DNA of 64,000 bases from Spirodela intermedia (lineage: Eukaryota > Streptophyta > Magnoliopsida > Alismatales > Araceae). The stretch is taken from the NCBI GenBank assembly GCA_902729315.2, contig LR746278.1, forward strand, positions 5,001,911 to 5,065,910. The letters run 5' to 3'. The notes beneath the pieces are model-generated. The model did not search any database. It saw only the letters and a list, made by a program, of their open reading frames with translations, and was not told the origin of the DNA. Numbering within the stretch: position 1 is the first letter of the stretch; each line of letters starts with the position of its first letter. Below are positions 23,164-35,114 of the stretch, one piece after another. The position numbers and the translations under genes were made by a program.

Positions 23164-26100
23164 TATCACACCGCTCATGTTCAACTCGAAGCAAGCAACA
23201 CTCAGTAACACAGAGACTGACTGTGCCAGGTCAACGCAGGGCTGTTATTTTGTCCGGATATAAATTTCCGAAATCATAAATACCCATGCAAAGGGCTTCG
23301 AAAAAATTTCCCCCTTTTCCTGGCCGTCGCGCATCGGATCAAAACAAATGTTTTCAGAGGGCGGGCGGCGGTTCAGAAATACCTCTCCACGTACTCCCTC
23401 AGGAGCTCCTTCGCCTGGACCAGCTTGGAGAGAAGGTTACGGTACACATCAAGATCTCTGTCCACGCTTCGCTTTTCTATGTTCAGGGCGGCACACAGCT
23501 GTTCCAGACACAGAAACATCAGTCTGACTACAGACACCATGTCCTTCCCTGCCCTCTCCCTGGTTAGAAAAAAAAAATTGAAAAAAAAAACTCCCCTTTT
23601 CGAGTAATAGTAATAGTAATAGTAATGTTGTGGTTTTCCGGCAGTAAAAAAGGATCCGAGGATCGATTAAATGGCTAGAGCCCGAAATGATATGAAAATC
23701 TGGCAGAATGGTACCTACTGTCACATGGAACCCAAGTCGGAATCGTACTGAACGGCTCAAACTTTTTGTAATCTGGATACGATTTCAAGGTTCTCCTACT
23801 AAAAATATGAACTGCCATTCGTATACGGTGTCATACGGTTGAAATGGGTTCGGATGAAAGAAAGATACTGATTCGATTGAATTATCAACAGATCTAGCAC
23901 AGATGTTGTTGATCCAATAAATATACGCACGTCAGAGACAATAAATCATCGTAACAGTTTTTCTTTTTAAAAAACCCCTAAATGTAAGAATAAAGGTAGA
24001 AAATAATATATATATATATATATTCCAAATAACATGAGTAATCAGCAAGATTGGAAAATAGAAGTATCATTATCCACATTCAGCACGGTGCAGAAAGAGA
24101 TCACAGAAGGTGAGAATTATCACTGAAGAAGCAAAGAAGTTGGAGTGTGAAAATCAATAGAAGGATGTCAACGTAAGGGAAAAGTACCTTCTCCAAGACA
24201 GTTGGCTCAGGTGCATTTGCCAATTCCAGTAGACGAAACAGGCCAATTGCGAAGAATCGGCTGTAGTTGAAGTTTCCCTTACTTGCCACTCTTTGAGCAA
24301 TATCTTTCAGAATTCCCTCAACATCTCCCTCCCTTGAAGGGAAGTCGACCAAAGAACTCGCATTCTGCGCACGTGCCCACTGTTCCAACTTCTGAGAATC
24401 AGATCTGTAAGAAACAAGCCAAAGAAGATCACCTGAACTGTGATATAAATATATAGATAAATGAGAATATTTTAAGGGTGTACCGATTTTTGGAGAATAA
24501 TGCAATATTTTTCTCTACTACAAGAATACTATTGGATGACCGTGAACAAGTTTAAAATTCTAAAACGGTGAACAGAGAAAAGCTTCTAGAAAATCATATG
24601 ATTATTATGCACCATAATCAACCAAAAGTTCAAGATATTTTTATGATTTTTAAAAATATCAGGATATAGTTTTTTTATTATTATTCACATGACATCACGC
24701 AAATATACAAGCAAGAAGATGTCTGTCGAGCTAATCAAAAAGCCAATAAAAATAATGGATAGTTCATAAAATAAGATGAATACCTTTTATTTCATCGCTA
24801 TTTATTCTCAAGCAAACCGCATAAAAAATAGATCTGCTTATGAGCTAATCCATATCCTGACGGATGTGAGAAAATATGACAAATGGATGGGATCTTGACG
24901 TCAAAATTTCTCAAACTTGAAGGACATCAGCAACGCCCACAAGGAAATGTTAAAATAAAAAGGCCAAAGCATTACCAGACTGCAATTTTCGTATGAGTCG
25001 TACATGTTTATGTTCTTTTTTTTCCATCAAGCCTGTGACCAAGTATAGCTTAATAATTTATGTTCTTACTTGAAAACCAGTGTTTTGAACCATCTAATAA
25101 ACAATTAATTCTCCCGCAAAGTTTCCTTCATAAAATATTAGATGCAAGAGATGCCCTATTAATCAACAGAGAGTTTCCGCACTCGTCTAAAAATAATTAA
25201 CAATAAATTTTCATCAATTGGTCCACCATGTCTGAGGTGTCGTTGAAGTTTGTGAAGGCAGTGGCTAATGCATCACTGACCTAATAACAGGACTTTGAGA
25301 TATATTGGAGCACAGAACATAGCCGGATAATGACGTTAAATACCTGTACAGTTCAGGATCCTCCTTCAGGGCCTCAATGTAAGCTTTAAAAATTGCATCT
25401 CGATCATCACTGTATGGATACCCATCCATCAATTGGTCATAGACAGTCACAAAACCAAGCGCAAAGACCGCATCATACTGATACGTTCTTTTGTATCTCA
25501 TTAGATGCTGTTGCACAAGGAGCTCTTGCAAAACTGTGTTGTATACGCTGGGGATGGGTCGTTTGTACGCCTTGAGGAAATTCATCTTTGTGTCTGATAC
25601 AGTTGGTAAGGCATCTGGTATTGAAGGAGAACGAATTAATCAAACTATTCTTCACGAATGATTCTTTATACGAACCGCCACAATTCCTGACTTGACTAAT
25701 TAATACTATTATCGACGAAGTATGCATCCTACATCTCATCACCCAGAATAAAATAGCAGTTCATTACAATTAACGGCATTGAAAAATGGGAGGACAAAAG
25801 CATATGGAATTTCTCATTGAACCCGACGTCACAGCGGATCAAGCAAATCCTCGAAAAACATGTCCAAATCCTATAAAGAAAAAAAGTAGTGTACGTGAAG
25901 CAGGAGAATGAATGATACAGTGATAAAATCGGCCCTCCTCTACAACTAAATCAGCAAGTGTAGGGCCATGCAATTTGTCCTGTGATGAATTGGTCGCTCA
26001 TGGAACAGCTGAGCAGAATTTCTTGGTCAAGCAACATAAAAAATCAAAAATACATATCTATAAAATATTAACATAAATAAAAAAATCCTAAAACTACATT

Positions 26101-26338
26101 CCAATTTTTATTAGGGATCACTGCGATGTACACAAGATAACTAGACAATAATAACTTCACCTCCCGTGGCTGCGACGCACCGGACGACCATCTGAGAACC
26201 CGATGTCTCCACCCTCCCACGGAACCCCGAGAAACTGACTGCGGAGAAGCCGAAGGAACGGAATCCCGACGTGTCCGGGGCCCTCCTCTCCGAGACCTGG
26301 CCCATCGCCGTGAACGATAGCGGTGAGATCGACGCCAT
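22801..26338 (-). CDS. THF1: THYLAKOID FORMATION 1 / Psb29, plastid protein
   Basis: Five exons: 26338-26161, 25614-25344, 24404-24188, 23498-23383, 22894-22801; phases are consistent and the product is 291 residues (Arabidopsis THF1 is about 300). Residues 1 to about 60 are Ser/Arg-rich with few acidic residues, a plastid transit peptide. The Thf1 domain is plain: FLKAYKRPIPSVYNTVLQEL, FALGFVTVYDQLM, YSDDRDAIFKAYIEALKEDP, SLVDFPSREGDVEGILKDIA, FNYSRFFAIGLFRLLELA, RSVDRDLDVYRNLLSKLVQAK. The C-terminus is a charged helix (REKKKREERAGSQKAN). THF1 acts in thylakoid biogenesis, PSII repair and FtsH turnover, and has a second reported role in sugar signalling. The final intron carries a tandem duplication and (GA)n. 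Confidence 0.97.
22957..23123. repeat. Tandem duplication, 84-bp unit, in the last THF1 intron
   Basis: The unit AGAGAGATGA.CAAAAACAC.TATAA.GCTCCATGCAGC... at 22957-23040 is repeated at 23041-23123 and followed by (GA)n to about 23161. Confidence 0.9.
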
Positions 26339-28800
26339 TACGAACTCGGAGTCTTCAGGGATCGCTTCAGAGCTGAAACCGGGAGAAAATATTTGATCTG
26401 GGGCAGGAACTTCCTCGCTACTTCCCTCGATGCCTCGCCGCCGACGGATTTCCCGGCGGAAATCGCATTCCTCGTGGGAGGTTGAAGGTCGGGGAAGGAG
26501 TCGCTAGCAAGAGAGAGGTCAGAAAGAAAGGTATTATCCGACCCGAGGGGGACGGATTTTTGAAGCCTCCAATCACACATGAGCACGTGGCCGACATGGG
26601 CCCACACGTTCTGTGGCCATTCGGCCGCCAGGCGAGTATCTCATCCGTTTGTGCATGCACTGTCCACTTCCCAACTGCCAATAAAAAATTCGGGATAAAT
26701 AATAAGGAAAATAGCGATTGTCTTTAAATCCCTGATTTTTTCCATTTTACGATATAATAATCGTGTAAATGACAAAACCACATAATATCTTAACGGGATG
26801 AATAGGAGACCATGGCAGTATCAGATGAATTCGTAGGACGAGTACAAAATCTTTTATATTTAGTCAGCAGCGGCTATCTCTATCTCTCTCATCCTTACGC
26901 TGAGTTGTACAGAATAAGATATTTACATTTATGTATATGAACAGAATAAAGTATCTTTAAATTAAAATACATATTTGTTTCAATATAATAAAATGATACA
27001 CGCTTTTTTGTATGAAATTAGGGGAAGAAAATATTTACCAAATGATTCACCTCGATTTTATGACCCTGAAAAAAACATTGAAGTTCATATATACTCATTT
27101 CACAATTTTTTTTTAATTCACACAATATATCAATGTTGGAAATTTAATACATTAATAGTTGATATTTCATTATGTAAATTTCAAAATGCAGAATAGTAGA
27201 GTATATCAAAAATAATCTTATAATGCATGAGAAATATGTCGTGAAACCCAAGTAACATGTACCTAGCTAAGCATATATTTATGATGGTTCAATATAGTAG
27301 AATATACCAAACATAATATGTCAATATATTTTGTGATATGTTCTGGAACAGTATAAAGTCATAAGCTTAATATGTCGATAAATGAAATAATTACATTGTA
27401 AAATAGCAAGATATGTTGAACTTAATATATTAGTATATGGAAATTCTGTTATAAAACCACAAAGATCAAACTCAAGAACTCTATATAAACATCTTTGTAT
27501 GTTGAGCTCAATATTTTAACACATTAAGATTATATTTTATGATAACACAATATATAATTCAATATATGATAACACAATATGATAGCACAACATTTCAATA
27601 GTATGCAGTAACTTAGTATATGAACTTTATTATAGAACAGAAAAAGTAAATAACATCATATGACTACACTTTAAAAGCATGTAGTAGTCTACAGTCAATA
27701 TCTAGAATACAATAGCGAAACAAGACCTATTTATTGGCATGCCGCCATTGAAATGACACAAAATGCAGCCTTGCCAAGCAATTAATCAGAGAAAAAAAAA
27801 GTTTCATATATAGGGAAACGTTACAAATTCAATAATAAGAAAATAAACACAAAAAATTATTATATATTCCAATAACTCCCCCCCACTCACTCCCTTCCTA
27901 TAGTACCTTTTTGTGACCCCATTGGATCCGACAATGAATACTTGTGAAGAGGCACTTGGTATGAAATTATAAAAATTAGTTTCTTAGTAAAATGATAGAC
28001 ACATGTGAAGGTGTGAACCTTTTTTGGGAAAATAATTTAAATACAAAATATAATTATTATTTTATCTTTGTGTAGAAAGAAACCAAAATTCAATCAGTTG
28101 ATTTTGTGAGTAACCACATATTAATACAACAGTCCAACATCAGTGCTTACAAAATAATAATAATAATAATATGATTTTACTTATTTTTTATTTTATTTTA
28201 GAAATTCAATTAGTTTATTTTACAAGGACTAAGTGAGTTGAGAGACTTTGCCATAAACGTACAGGTTTTGAAGCAGTCAACCTAAATACACGTCACATTA
28301 TTGAAAGAATCAAAGCTCAAAGATCCTTCCATTTTCATTATTTTATGGTTAAAAATTCCATATTTTGTAAAATGAAGGCGTCATCTTTTAATGAGCAAGG
28401 AAATTCTGAGTCAAGCCACTCATCACACGATTATTTACCCGTATTTATAATAATCATTATTCATTTAAAATTATATTTTATAAACGGACAGACCATTTTC
28501 GTGTAATATTTGTCCGAGGACATGATTTTATTGCAAAGTATTATTACACATCCTAACACGTTCGGTCCAAGTCTACGTACAACAGCCCCTTGTTTTGGAC
28601 CGTCCAGATTCGCTCGAATCAGAGCCCTCGATTGGCATCCTCCGCTGGATGCGCCTTGTGGGACTCTCCATCTCCTGGGCAGAAACCGACAAACCGTTTG
28701 AGGATAAGTGCGCCCTGACCATTAAATCACGTCAACGCGTCGCAAAATCCAGATCCTTCGTAAAGGTCGACAAGTGCCAAGGGGAATCAGCGGGCCCGGC
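26339..28800. other. THF1 upstream region and AT-rich intergenic DNA
   Basis: 26339-26700 is GC-balanced THF1 promoter/leader with CACGTGG (ABRE/G-box type) near 26583. From 26740 to 28500 the DNA is very AT-rich with many ATATGTT/TATATTA-like words and no gene. 28560-28800 is promoter for the next gene. Confidence 0.5.
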
Positions 28801-28839
28801 CAGTGGTTTCTCTCTCTCTCTCTCTCTAGACGAGCGCTC

Positions 28840-28846
28840 TATATAA
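28840..28846 (+). promoter_or_regulatory. TATA box of the first DUF3774 gene
   Basis: TATATAA follows a short (CT)n run and lies about 160 bp before the start codon at 29003. Confidence 0.7.
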
Positions 28847-29002
28847 TGCTCTCTCTTCTTCATAGTTCCTCAATCTGTTCTATTGAGGCGAAGCGAGTGT
28901 GAATTCGACAGAAGGCTTCCCAGATCTCTCCATTTCTTCTGTTGATCCTTGTTTCTGCGAGATTTACGAGCTCCGTGGTGGTCGATCGCGTTGATCGGAA
29001 GC

Positions 29003-29296
29003 ATGAGTCTGAGGTACGCGTGCCGGATCGCGGCGCAGGTGGGCGTGCGCGCAGCGCAGGCGGCGAAGGAGCAGACCGTGAGGTCTATTAAGGATGCCGC
29101 AGCCTCGGCCTCCTCCGCCTCGTCCTCCTCCTCCAAGCAGGTGCGGCGGTTTTCCTCCTCCGGCAGCGGGCCCTCGTCCGGTGGCGCCGGTCTGAGGGGC
29201 GCCGGCTGCGCGGCGGTCCGCAGTGAGGCGAGGCGCCGGAGGGCGGAGGAGTCGCTGCGGACGGTCATGTTCTTGAGCTGCTGGGGCCCCAACTAG
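29003..29296 (+). CDS. Wound-induced protein, DUF3774 family (copy 1)
   Basis: Intronless, 97 residues. The N-terminus MSLRYACRIAAQVGVRAAQAAKEQ and the C-terminal (R)RAEESLRTVMFLSCWGPN are the two conserved blocks of plant wound-responsive DUF3774 proteins, joined by a Ser/Gly-rich variable middle. I prefer this ATG over an in-frame one at 28949 because family members start MS.....R.W/A. Members are short, wound- or stress-induced proteins without a known biochemical activity; some have been studied as immune-related peptides' precursors. TATA at 28840. Two more copies lie within 6 kb. Confidence 0.88.
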   Translation: MSLRYACRIAAQVGVRAAQAAKEQTVRSIKDAAASASSASSSSSKQVRRFSSSGSGPSSGGAGLRGAGCAAVRSEARRRRAEESLRTVMFLSCWGPN

Positions 29297-29887
29297 GCGG
29301 CGGCGCCTGTTCTCATCTGATCCCGATGAGATGGAAATTCCGAGGGAGGGAAAATAATTAGTCCATGGATACTCTTTTTTGTTTGGGAATCATCCTCGAA
29401 TACTTTGAGCTAAGAGTCTGATGATCCCCTGTGCGGACCTTGGTCACTTGTATGCATCCATTTAAGTTGTATACTCTTTCTTTCTGGATCGTTCGATTTG
29501 TCCTTCAATCAAGGAAAAAATCAATCAAACATATTGAAATGGCCGAAGATCGATTTCTTCTTCCCGTGAGATCTGGCATCTTAAAAAGCTCTATTCCGCG
29601 CATCGATTTGCGTCTCAGATCACAATATAATCTCCTTCTCGGTTGTTTCCGAGCACCGCCAGGTCTCCACCGATGCGGTTTTCAGATTTCAACCTGCATC
29701 TCTCGCAAAACAGCGGGGACGGATGCCTCCCGGCTTCTCTCATAGTTTTCCGGAACCTTCCACCAAAACCAGCGGCAAAAAGAGGGGCGGACAAAAAGGT
29801 GTACGCCCCACGGACTCTGCGTTCATTAATATCAGGCAGAACTATGTTCCCATTTTTCCTTCATTAAGAAAGGATTATTGTTATTGT

Positions 29888-30226
29888 TATTATGCATTTT
29901 TCACAAGGATTATAATTCTCTCAGGATTGACTGATCCAATCGGAACAGAATCACACAGATGATGCGGTAGCTCGCCCCCTCCTCTCTCTCTATCTCTCTT
30001 GATTATTATGCATTTTGCACGATGATGATAATTCTCGCAGGATTGATTCATCCAATCGGAACAGAAGCACACAGATGATCCGGTGGCTCGCCGCTTCTCT
30101 CTCTTTCTCTCTCGATTATTCTGCATTTTGCACGATGATGATAATTCTCGCAGATTGATTGATCCAATCGGAACAAAAAGCACACAGATGATGCAGTAGC
30201 TCACTCACTCTCGCTCTTTATGTCTC
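29888..30226. repeat. Three tandem copies of a 113-bp unit beside DUF3774 copy 2
   Basis: Units start at about 29888, 30001 and 30114. Shared core: GATTATTATGCATTTTGCACGATGATGATAATTCTCGCAGGATTGAT.ATCCAATCGGAACA...CACACAGATGAT (given here in parts). Each ends in a CT-rich run. They abut the 3' end of the minus-strand DUF3774 gene and could be transcribed in its 3' UTR. Confidence 0.9.
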
Positions 30227-30237
30227 TCTCTCTCTCT

Positions 30238-30534
30238 CTACTTGGGACCCCAGCAGATGAGTTGCATGACGGTCTCCGCCTTCTCGGCTTCCCTCAGCTT
30301 TCTCCTCGCAGCGGCCGCCTCCTCCGCCGCCGTCGTCGCCATCGCCGCCACCGCGGGCCGCTCGGAGGCGCCGGAGCGCCGCCTGGCCTGGCCCGCCGCC
30401 GTGGGGTTCTCCGGCCGCCGCACCGACCTCACGCCCCCCCCCGAGGAGGCCCCCGACCAGGGCCTCGAGCCCTGGTCCCTCAGCGCCCCCTGCACCGCCC
30501 TGATGAAGGTCCTGCTCGCGCACCTCAAGCTCAT
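30238..30534 (-). CDS. Wound-induced protein, DUF3774 family (copy 2)
   Basis: Intronless, 98 residues, on the opposite strand to copy 1. N-terminus MSLRCASRTFIRAVQGALR and C-terminus KAETVMQLICWGPK match the family blocks; the middle is Arg/Ala-rich. The frame is open upstream without a family-like start; the ATG at 30534 aligns with the other two copies. A TATA-like box lies about 105 bp upstream. The tail CWGPK is shared with copy 1 (CWGPN), so these two look like the closest pair and are arranged tail to tail. Confidence 0.85.
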   Translation of the reverse strand: MSLRCASRTFIRAVQGALRDQGSRPWSGASSGGGVRSVRRPENPTAAGQARRRSGASERPAVAAMATTAAEEAAAARRKLREAEKAETVMQLICWGPK

Positions 30535-30637
30535 CTCTCTTTTCTCTCTCTCCCTCTCTCTTTCTCTGTGACAGTTGGTGGAGTATGCTGGTCGTCGTCT
30601 TCGTCGTTGGGGAGCCTTGGTCGAGGGAGGAGAGCTT

Positions 30638-30643
30638 CTTATA
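30638..30643 (-). promoter_or_regulatory. TATA-like box of DUF3774 copy 2
   Basis: Minus-strand TATAAG in TGTATAAGAAGC, about 105 bp upstream of the start codon. Confidence 0.5.
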
Positions 30644-30699
30644 CAGTGCAGGAGAAACGTCAGAAGGTGCGGTGCGCCTTCCAGAGTCTCCGTGACGGA

Positions 30700-31400
30700 G
30701 ATGGGCCCTTGGCGGCGCCGCCAAGCCCCAAGAGTCCCTCTCTCCATCAAGAGAAAACTGCTGGCGCCCCCGGATAAGCCAACTCATTGGCCGGTGGCCG
30801 GGCCCACAGGCCAAATGCTGGCGTATCCCATAACTTATATAAATAATATTATTCATTATGAAAAGGTGATTTTTGTTTCCCATGATTGAGTTTAATGAAC
30901 TAATATGCCCAATTTCAAGCCCTTGGCCTATAAAAATAAAAGTGTTCCCCTTTTTTCTAAAAAAAAAAAAAAAAAAAAAAAAGCAAAACGAAAATTCGAA
31001 CAGCGAGATCAGGCCCAGCCACCTCCACCACCAGGAGCTCGTTTGGGCCTCCAATTCGGCGCGGCCCATGAAACGGCGCCGGTGCTCTGGGAGGAGATAT
31101 TTTATAGTTTGTAATATTCAATATGTTCCCCCATTTTAAAGGGAATGCCGGGCCCACCGGGCCCCACCCTCCTTATCGGACGGTGACGTAATATTATTGC
31201 TAATTTCGGTCAATTTTGGTGTTGTTCGACTGCAAAATAAATGTCGAAACTTGTGCGCCCGGATGATGGCGCGTCGCCGATATGGCGTGCCACGTGGAAG
31301 TGGAATGACATATGCTAGGCCACGAGAAATAGAGAGGAGCGGATTCCAACTCCGCGTGGTGTAAAATCCAGCAGAATCCGTCATTTAAGATCCGTCATTG
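30700..31400. other. Intergenic between DUF3774 copy 2 and the VAP4-type gene
   Basis: No gene. A 23-bp A-tract at 30959-30981 and GGCCCA words near 31012 and 31060; the region 31160-31400 is promoter of the VAP4-type gene. Confidence 0.4.
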
Positions 31401-31631
31401 CCGCTGGTTGGTCGTCTTCTTCCTCTCCGGCGTCTCCCTCTCTTCCTCCGTCGGCTCCTACGCAAAGGAGAGAGGGAGAGAGAGAGAATCCGAGCTCTGT
31501 GCCAACAGTCTGCCGGTTCGTGCTGTTCTCCGTGGCCGTCTAAGTGGAGCGAAGGATCGGTGGAGAGGCCCAAAGACGGCGGCTTCATGGAGGTAGGTTG
31601 TTGTTCGGGTGGCGCGACTGCTTGGTGAGAT

Positions 31632-33168
31632 ATGGCGGTGGGGGACGGGGATTCGTCGGAGGGGAAGGTGTGGGTGATCTGCAGGATGCCCTTCTGGAGG
31701 AGGGGCGGCGGCTCGGCGACGAACCAGAGCGATGGAAGGCGGTGCGTGGAGGGATCGGATGCGCCGCAGCGGCGCAATTTGGGGGTCTCTTCGGTGGCGA
31801 AATCTCTCCTCCCTACCCGGCGTAGGCTCCGGCTGGATCCGTCGGGCAGGCTATACTTCCCCTGTGAGCGACGTCTCCTGGAATTCTCCGTTTTAATCTT
31901 CTTCTCTCCGTGATTCCTCGCTCGAGTGTTTCATTAGGGTTTTGAGGGGTCGTGGAATCATCAACCTACGTTTATCTCTTCTCTCGTGGTATGATTCACG
32001 GTTGTCGTTTCATTTGGAACCTAGATTGGGGGTATTGTCTGTGCTATGATCTCTACCTCGTGTCCCCTGATTCTTATACGGATGCTTTTCTTCTCTGATC
32101 GCATATCCCCCTCATTTTTAGCTCCTTGAGGTATCGAAGAGCAACGCCCGCCCGTAGAACTTATGCCACTTATTTATCAGACGTAGAGTGAACTTGCTCG
32201 GTTTATGTCCATTCGTTTCCTTCGATTTTTCAGGCAAGTTCAGTCTCGTCTTTCCTGATCAGTCCCCTTCTTCCGTATCTTCCTCGCAGATGAACCTGGT
32301 AAGCAGGTGAGAAGTGCGATCAGCATTAAAAACACGAGCAAATCCCATGTCGCATTCAAGGTATCCATCCAGTTTTTCATCTTTTTTTATTATACTGTCG
32401 TGGTTTTTGATTTATTAGCGAATTAATACGAAACAGATATTAAGAGCTGAGATTTGCCTTTTGGAAATCCTCCCGACTTAGTTGCTAATCACTTCACGCC
32501 ATCATCAAATTGACCAGCTGATTCTCGCACCTGTCTTCCCTTTGTTGACTTAGTTCCAGACGACTGCGCCGAAGAGCTGCTTCATGAGGCCACCTGGAGG
32601 TATCCTTCAGCCTGGTGAGAGTATTATAGCGACGGGTAAGCTTCTGGATGGCTGACCTCTCCTCTCGGTTGAAGAATGCTGTCACGTTGACCTTCGTGTT
32701 ATTGTCCGGGGCGCAGTCTTCAAGTTTATAGAGCATCCAGAGGACAACGAGCGGCAGTCGGATCAGAAATCCAACGTCAAGTTCAAGATTGTTAGTTTGA
32801 AGGTGAATGGGCCGATGGATTATGTGCCAGAATTGGTGAGTCCTGCATATAAAAATTATACATAAAATTGTTGTGTGGGCTGCCTTTTCTTTCTTTCTTT
32901 CTTTCTTTCTTTTTCTTGTGGATGATCACTCGCTCTCTCATGGAAATAGGATTAACATTTATTTAAGAATTAATCTAATGGATGGTGATCGCCAAGGTTC
33001 TTGTCTTATTTATTATGTGGGCATTAATTTCGGATGGATTATTTTGACTGACATTAGATTATTTCTTCCGAAGATGTCACATTGATTGACTTCTTCGTTT
33101 TCTTTCATTTGTTCCTGGCATGGCAGCCCGATCTATGTTTTGTTTTGGTATGGTTTTTGTTTCTTATG

Positions 33169-33210
<42 letters not shown>

Positions 33211-33313
33211 CAACCCTTTGTCTCTCCCTCCAGTACCCCATCTCCCCTTGCCTCCCCCTCTCTCTCCCTTGTCTCTCTTCATCGGCCCACTCTCAGTCTG
33301 CCTCCTTTCCTTT

Positions 33314-33361
<48 letters not shown>

Positions 33362-33913
33362 AGAGCTGAATCTGACGATTCTCCGTGACAGTTTGAAGAA
33401 CACAAGGACCAGGTATCCGTGGAGCGGATCCTCAGGGTTGTCTTCCTGGACGCCGAGCGCCCATCCCATGTAAGTGAAAAAAAATCCACCCGATCCGACA
33501 GAAATCTTCCAAAATCCAGACTCCCCACCGTGTGTAAAATCGCATTTGAAAACCCTCTTCTGCTCTGCCGTGGGTTCTCCTCCGTGTGGGAAGAAAATGG
33601 AGAAGCTCAAGCACAAGCTGGCGGAGGCCGAGGCGGCGCTCGAGGCCCGGAAGAAGCCGCCTGAAGACTCCGTCCCTCAGTTCGTCGGCGAGGGCCTCGT
33701 CATTGATGAATGGGTAATCAAAACAAATAATTAAATTCGGCCCACCAAGCGGAATCGATTGATTTTTCTTCCTTTTTCTTTTTTTCGGGTATTATTTTAT
33801 TTTTTTGGGGGGGATGGATGATCTGATGGACTGCTCGGTTGGAATTCCTGCAGAAGGAGAGGAGGGAGAGATACCTGGCTCAGCAGCAGGTCGAAGTCGT
33901 CCAATCTCTGTAA
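31632..33913 (+). CDS. Vesicle-associated protein 4-type (plant VAP homologue, MSP domain)
   Basis: Seven exons: 31632-31863, 32290-32360, 32554-32635, 32717-32835, 33392-33469, 33594-33713, 33854-33913; all phases agree, 253 residues. After a variable N-terminus (GKVWVICRMPFWRRG; SSVAKSLLPTRRRLRLDPSGRLYFP) the MSP domain follows: EPGKQVRSAISIKNTSKSHV, AFKFQTTAPKSCFMRPPGGIL, GESIIATVFKFIEHPE, VKFKIVSLKV, RILRVVFLDAE. A short coiled coil (MEKLKHKLAEAEAALEARKK) and the conserved GEGLVIDEW..RRERYLAQQQ close it. MSP proteins bind FFAT-motif proteins at ER contact sites; the VAP4 type has no C-terminal membrane anchor, as here. The acceptor of exon 6 (TGGGAAG) is the weakest junction. Intron 4 holds two (CT)n tracts. 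Confidence 0.95.
33175..33361. repeat. Two (CT)n tracts in intron 4 of the VAP4-type gene
   Basis: Tracts at about 33175-33206 and 33320-33361, separated by CT-rich sequence; together they may act as long pyrimidine tracts before the exon 5 acceptor at 33391. Confidence 0.9.
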
Positions 33914-34633
33914 ATTCTTAATTCTTCCACCCACCCTGCTGCGTTTACTTTTCCTTTTTCAGTCTTCCCTTTCAATTGGCTCTCTCGCTCATGGTTTACT
34001 CCAGAGATGAAGTCTTGGGCATTGAGAATATATTCCCTGCAATTTTAGAGAGAGAGAGAGAGAGAGCCCGTGATTTAATGGGCTCTGGGCTTAAACGGCC
34101 CACTAGTCGGTGCATGGAAGCCCAACCCTTTTCTTCCACGGGGGCGGGCCGTAGAGAGAGATGGAGAGGGACAAAAATCATTTTAAAATTATTCATGCAT
34201 TTAATATTAACATAAGGCACGAATTTAAAACGGTTGGGTGCCGCCAATAGCGGTGGAGGCCTTTTATGGGCTGGACACCTGTCGGCCCCAGAGCCGTAGG
34301 ACCCAACTTTCAGGATAAGGCCTACACCTGTCCCCCTCAGCGCCGCCGCACCCACGACGATATATTCGTTCTCGATTCTCCCGAAAATACCGCCCCTCGC
34401 GATAAGCCTCACGAGTCAGCGCCTATCCATGAAGCTGGCTATCAATTCCTTTATTATCTCGCGATAATCACATCCGAAACGTAGTGCGAGACGGATCCCG
34501 TATTCCTTGCAACTCGCGAGGGAGTGGACAGGACCGCCCCGTGTCTCCTCGAATCCCTCTGTTCCAAAACCAGAAACCGCTTCCACGGATCCCGCCATCT
34601 CGAAACCGGAAACCGGAGCCTCGGTGCTGCCGC

Positions 34634-34641
34634 TATAAATA
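34634..34641 (+). promoter_or_regulatory. TATA box of DUF3774 copy 3
   Basis: TATAAATA in GCTATAAATACCCC, about 170 bp before the start codon. Confidence 0.75.
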
Positions 34642-34808
34642 CCCCTTCCCCCTCCCTCTCATTCTCCTCCCTCACTCCCTTCAGATAGACCCGAGAACTC
34701 TGCGCGGGAATCCCCAGATCCCTTCTTCTCCTTCTGCTGCTGCTTCTTCTTCTTCTTCTTCTTCTTCGTTTCTTCTTCGTGTTGTTGGATCTGTGGAGGA
34801 GCTAGAGG

Positions 34809-35114
34809 ATGAGCTACGTGAGCAGGGCGTGGATGGCGGCGACGGTGGCGGTGCTGCAGGGGCGGCCGGAGAAGGGAGCGGAGTGGCACGCTAGCCTGGG
34901 CGGCGGTGGGCGCCTCCTCGGGGGCGGGGTATTTTCGTCGTCTTCCACATCGCCGGCTCCTTCTGCCGCCGGCGCCGGGAGGAGGCCGGCGGCGGGATCC
35001 GTCGGCAGCCGGTTCCTCGGCGGAGGTGGGGCCGGCGCCGGAGACGAGCGGCGGAGGCAGGCGGAGGAGTCTGTACAGAAGGCCATGTTCTCTAGTTGCT
35101 GGACTCCCAGCTAG
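34809..35114 (+). CDS. Wound-induced protein, DUF3774 family (copy 3)
   Basis: Intronless, 101 residues. The N-terminus MSYVSRAWMAATVAVLQGRP is the canonical DUF3774 start (MSY..R.WMAA.VAV.QG) and the C-terminus RRQAEESVQKAMFSSCWTPS is the canonical end with the CW pair. The middle is Gly/Ser/Ala-rich. It is closer to the family consensus at the N-terminus than copies 1 and 2, so the cluster holds at least two subtypes. TATA at 34634; the CT-rich leader (CTTCTT)n precedes the ATG. Confidence 0.92.
   Translation: MSYVSRAWMAATVAVLQGRPEKGAEWHASLGGGGRLLGGGVFSSSSTSPAPSAAGAGRRPAAGSVGSRFLGGGGAGAGDERRRQAEESVQKAMFSSCWTPS

Noticed and set aside
31136-31777. Minus-strand frames opposite the VAP4-type promoter and first exon
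   Set aside because: The plus strand encodes a verified exon; the minus frames show no family.
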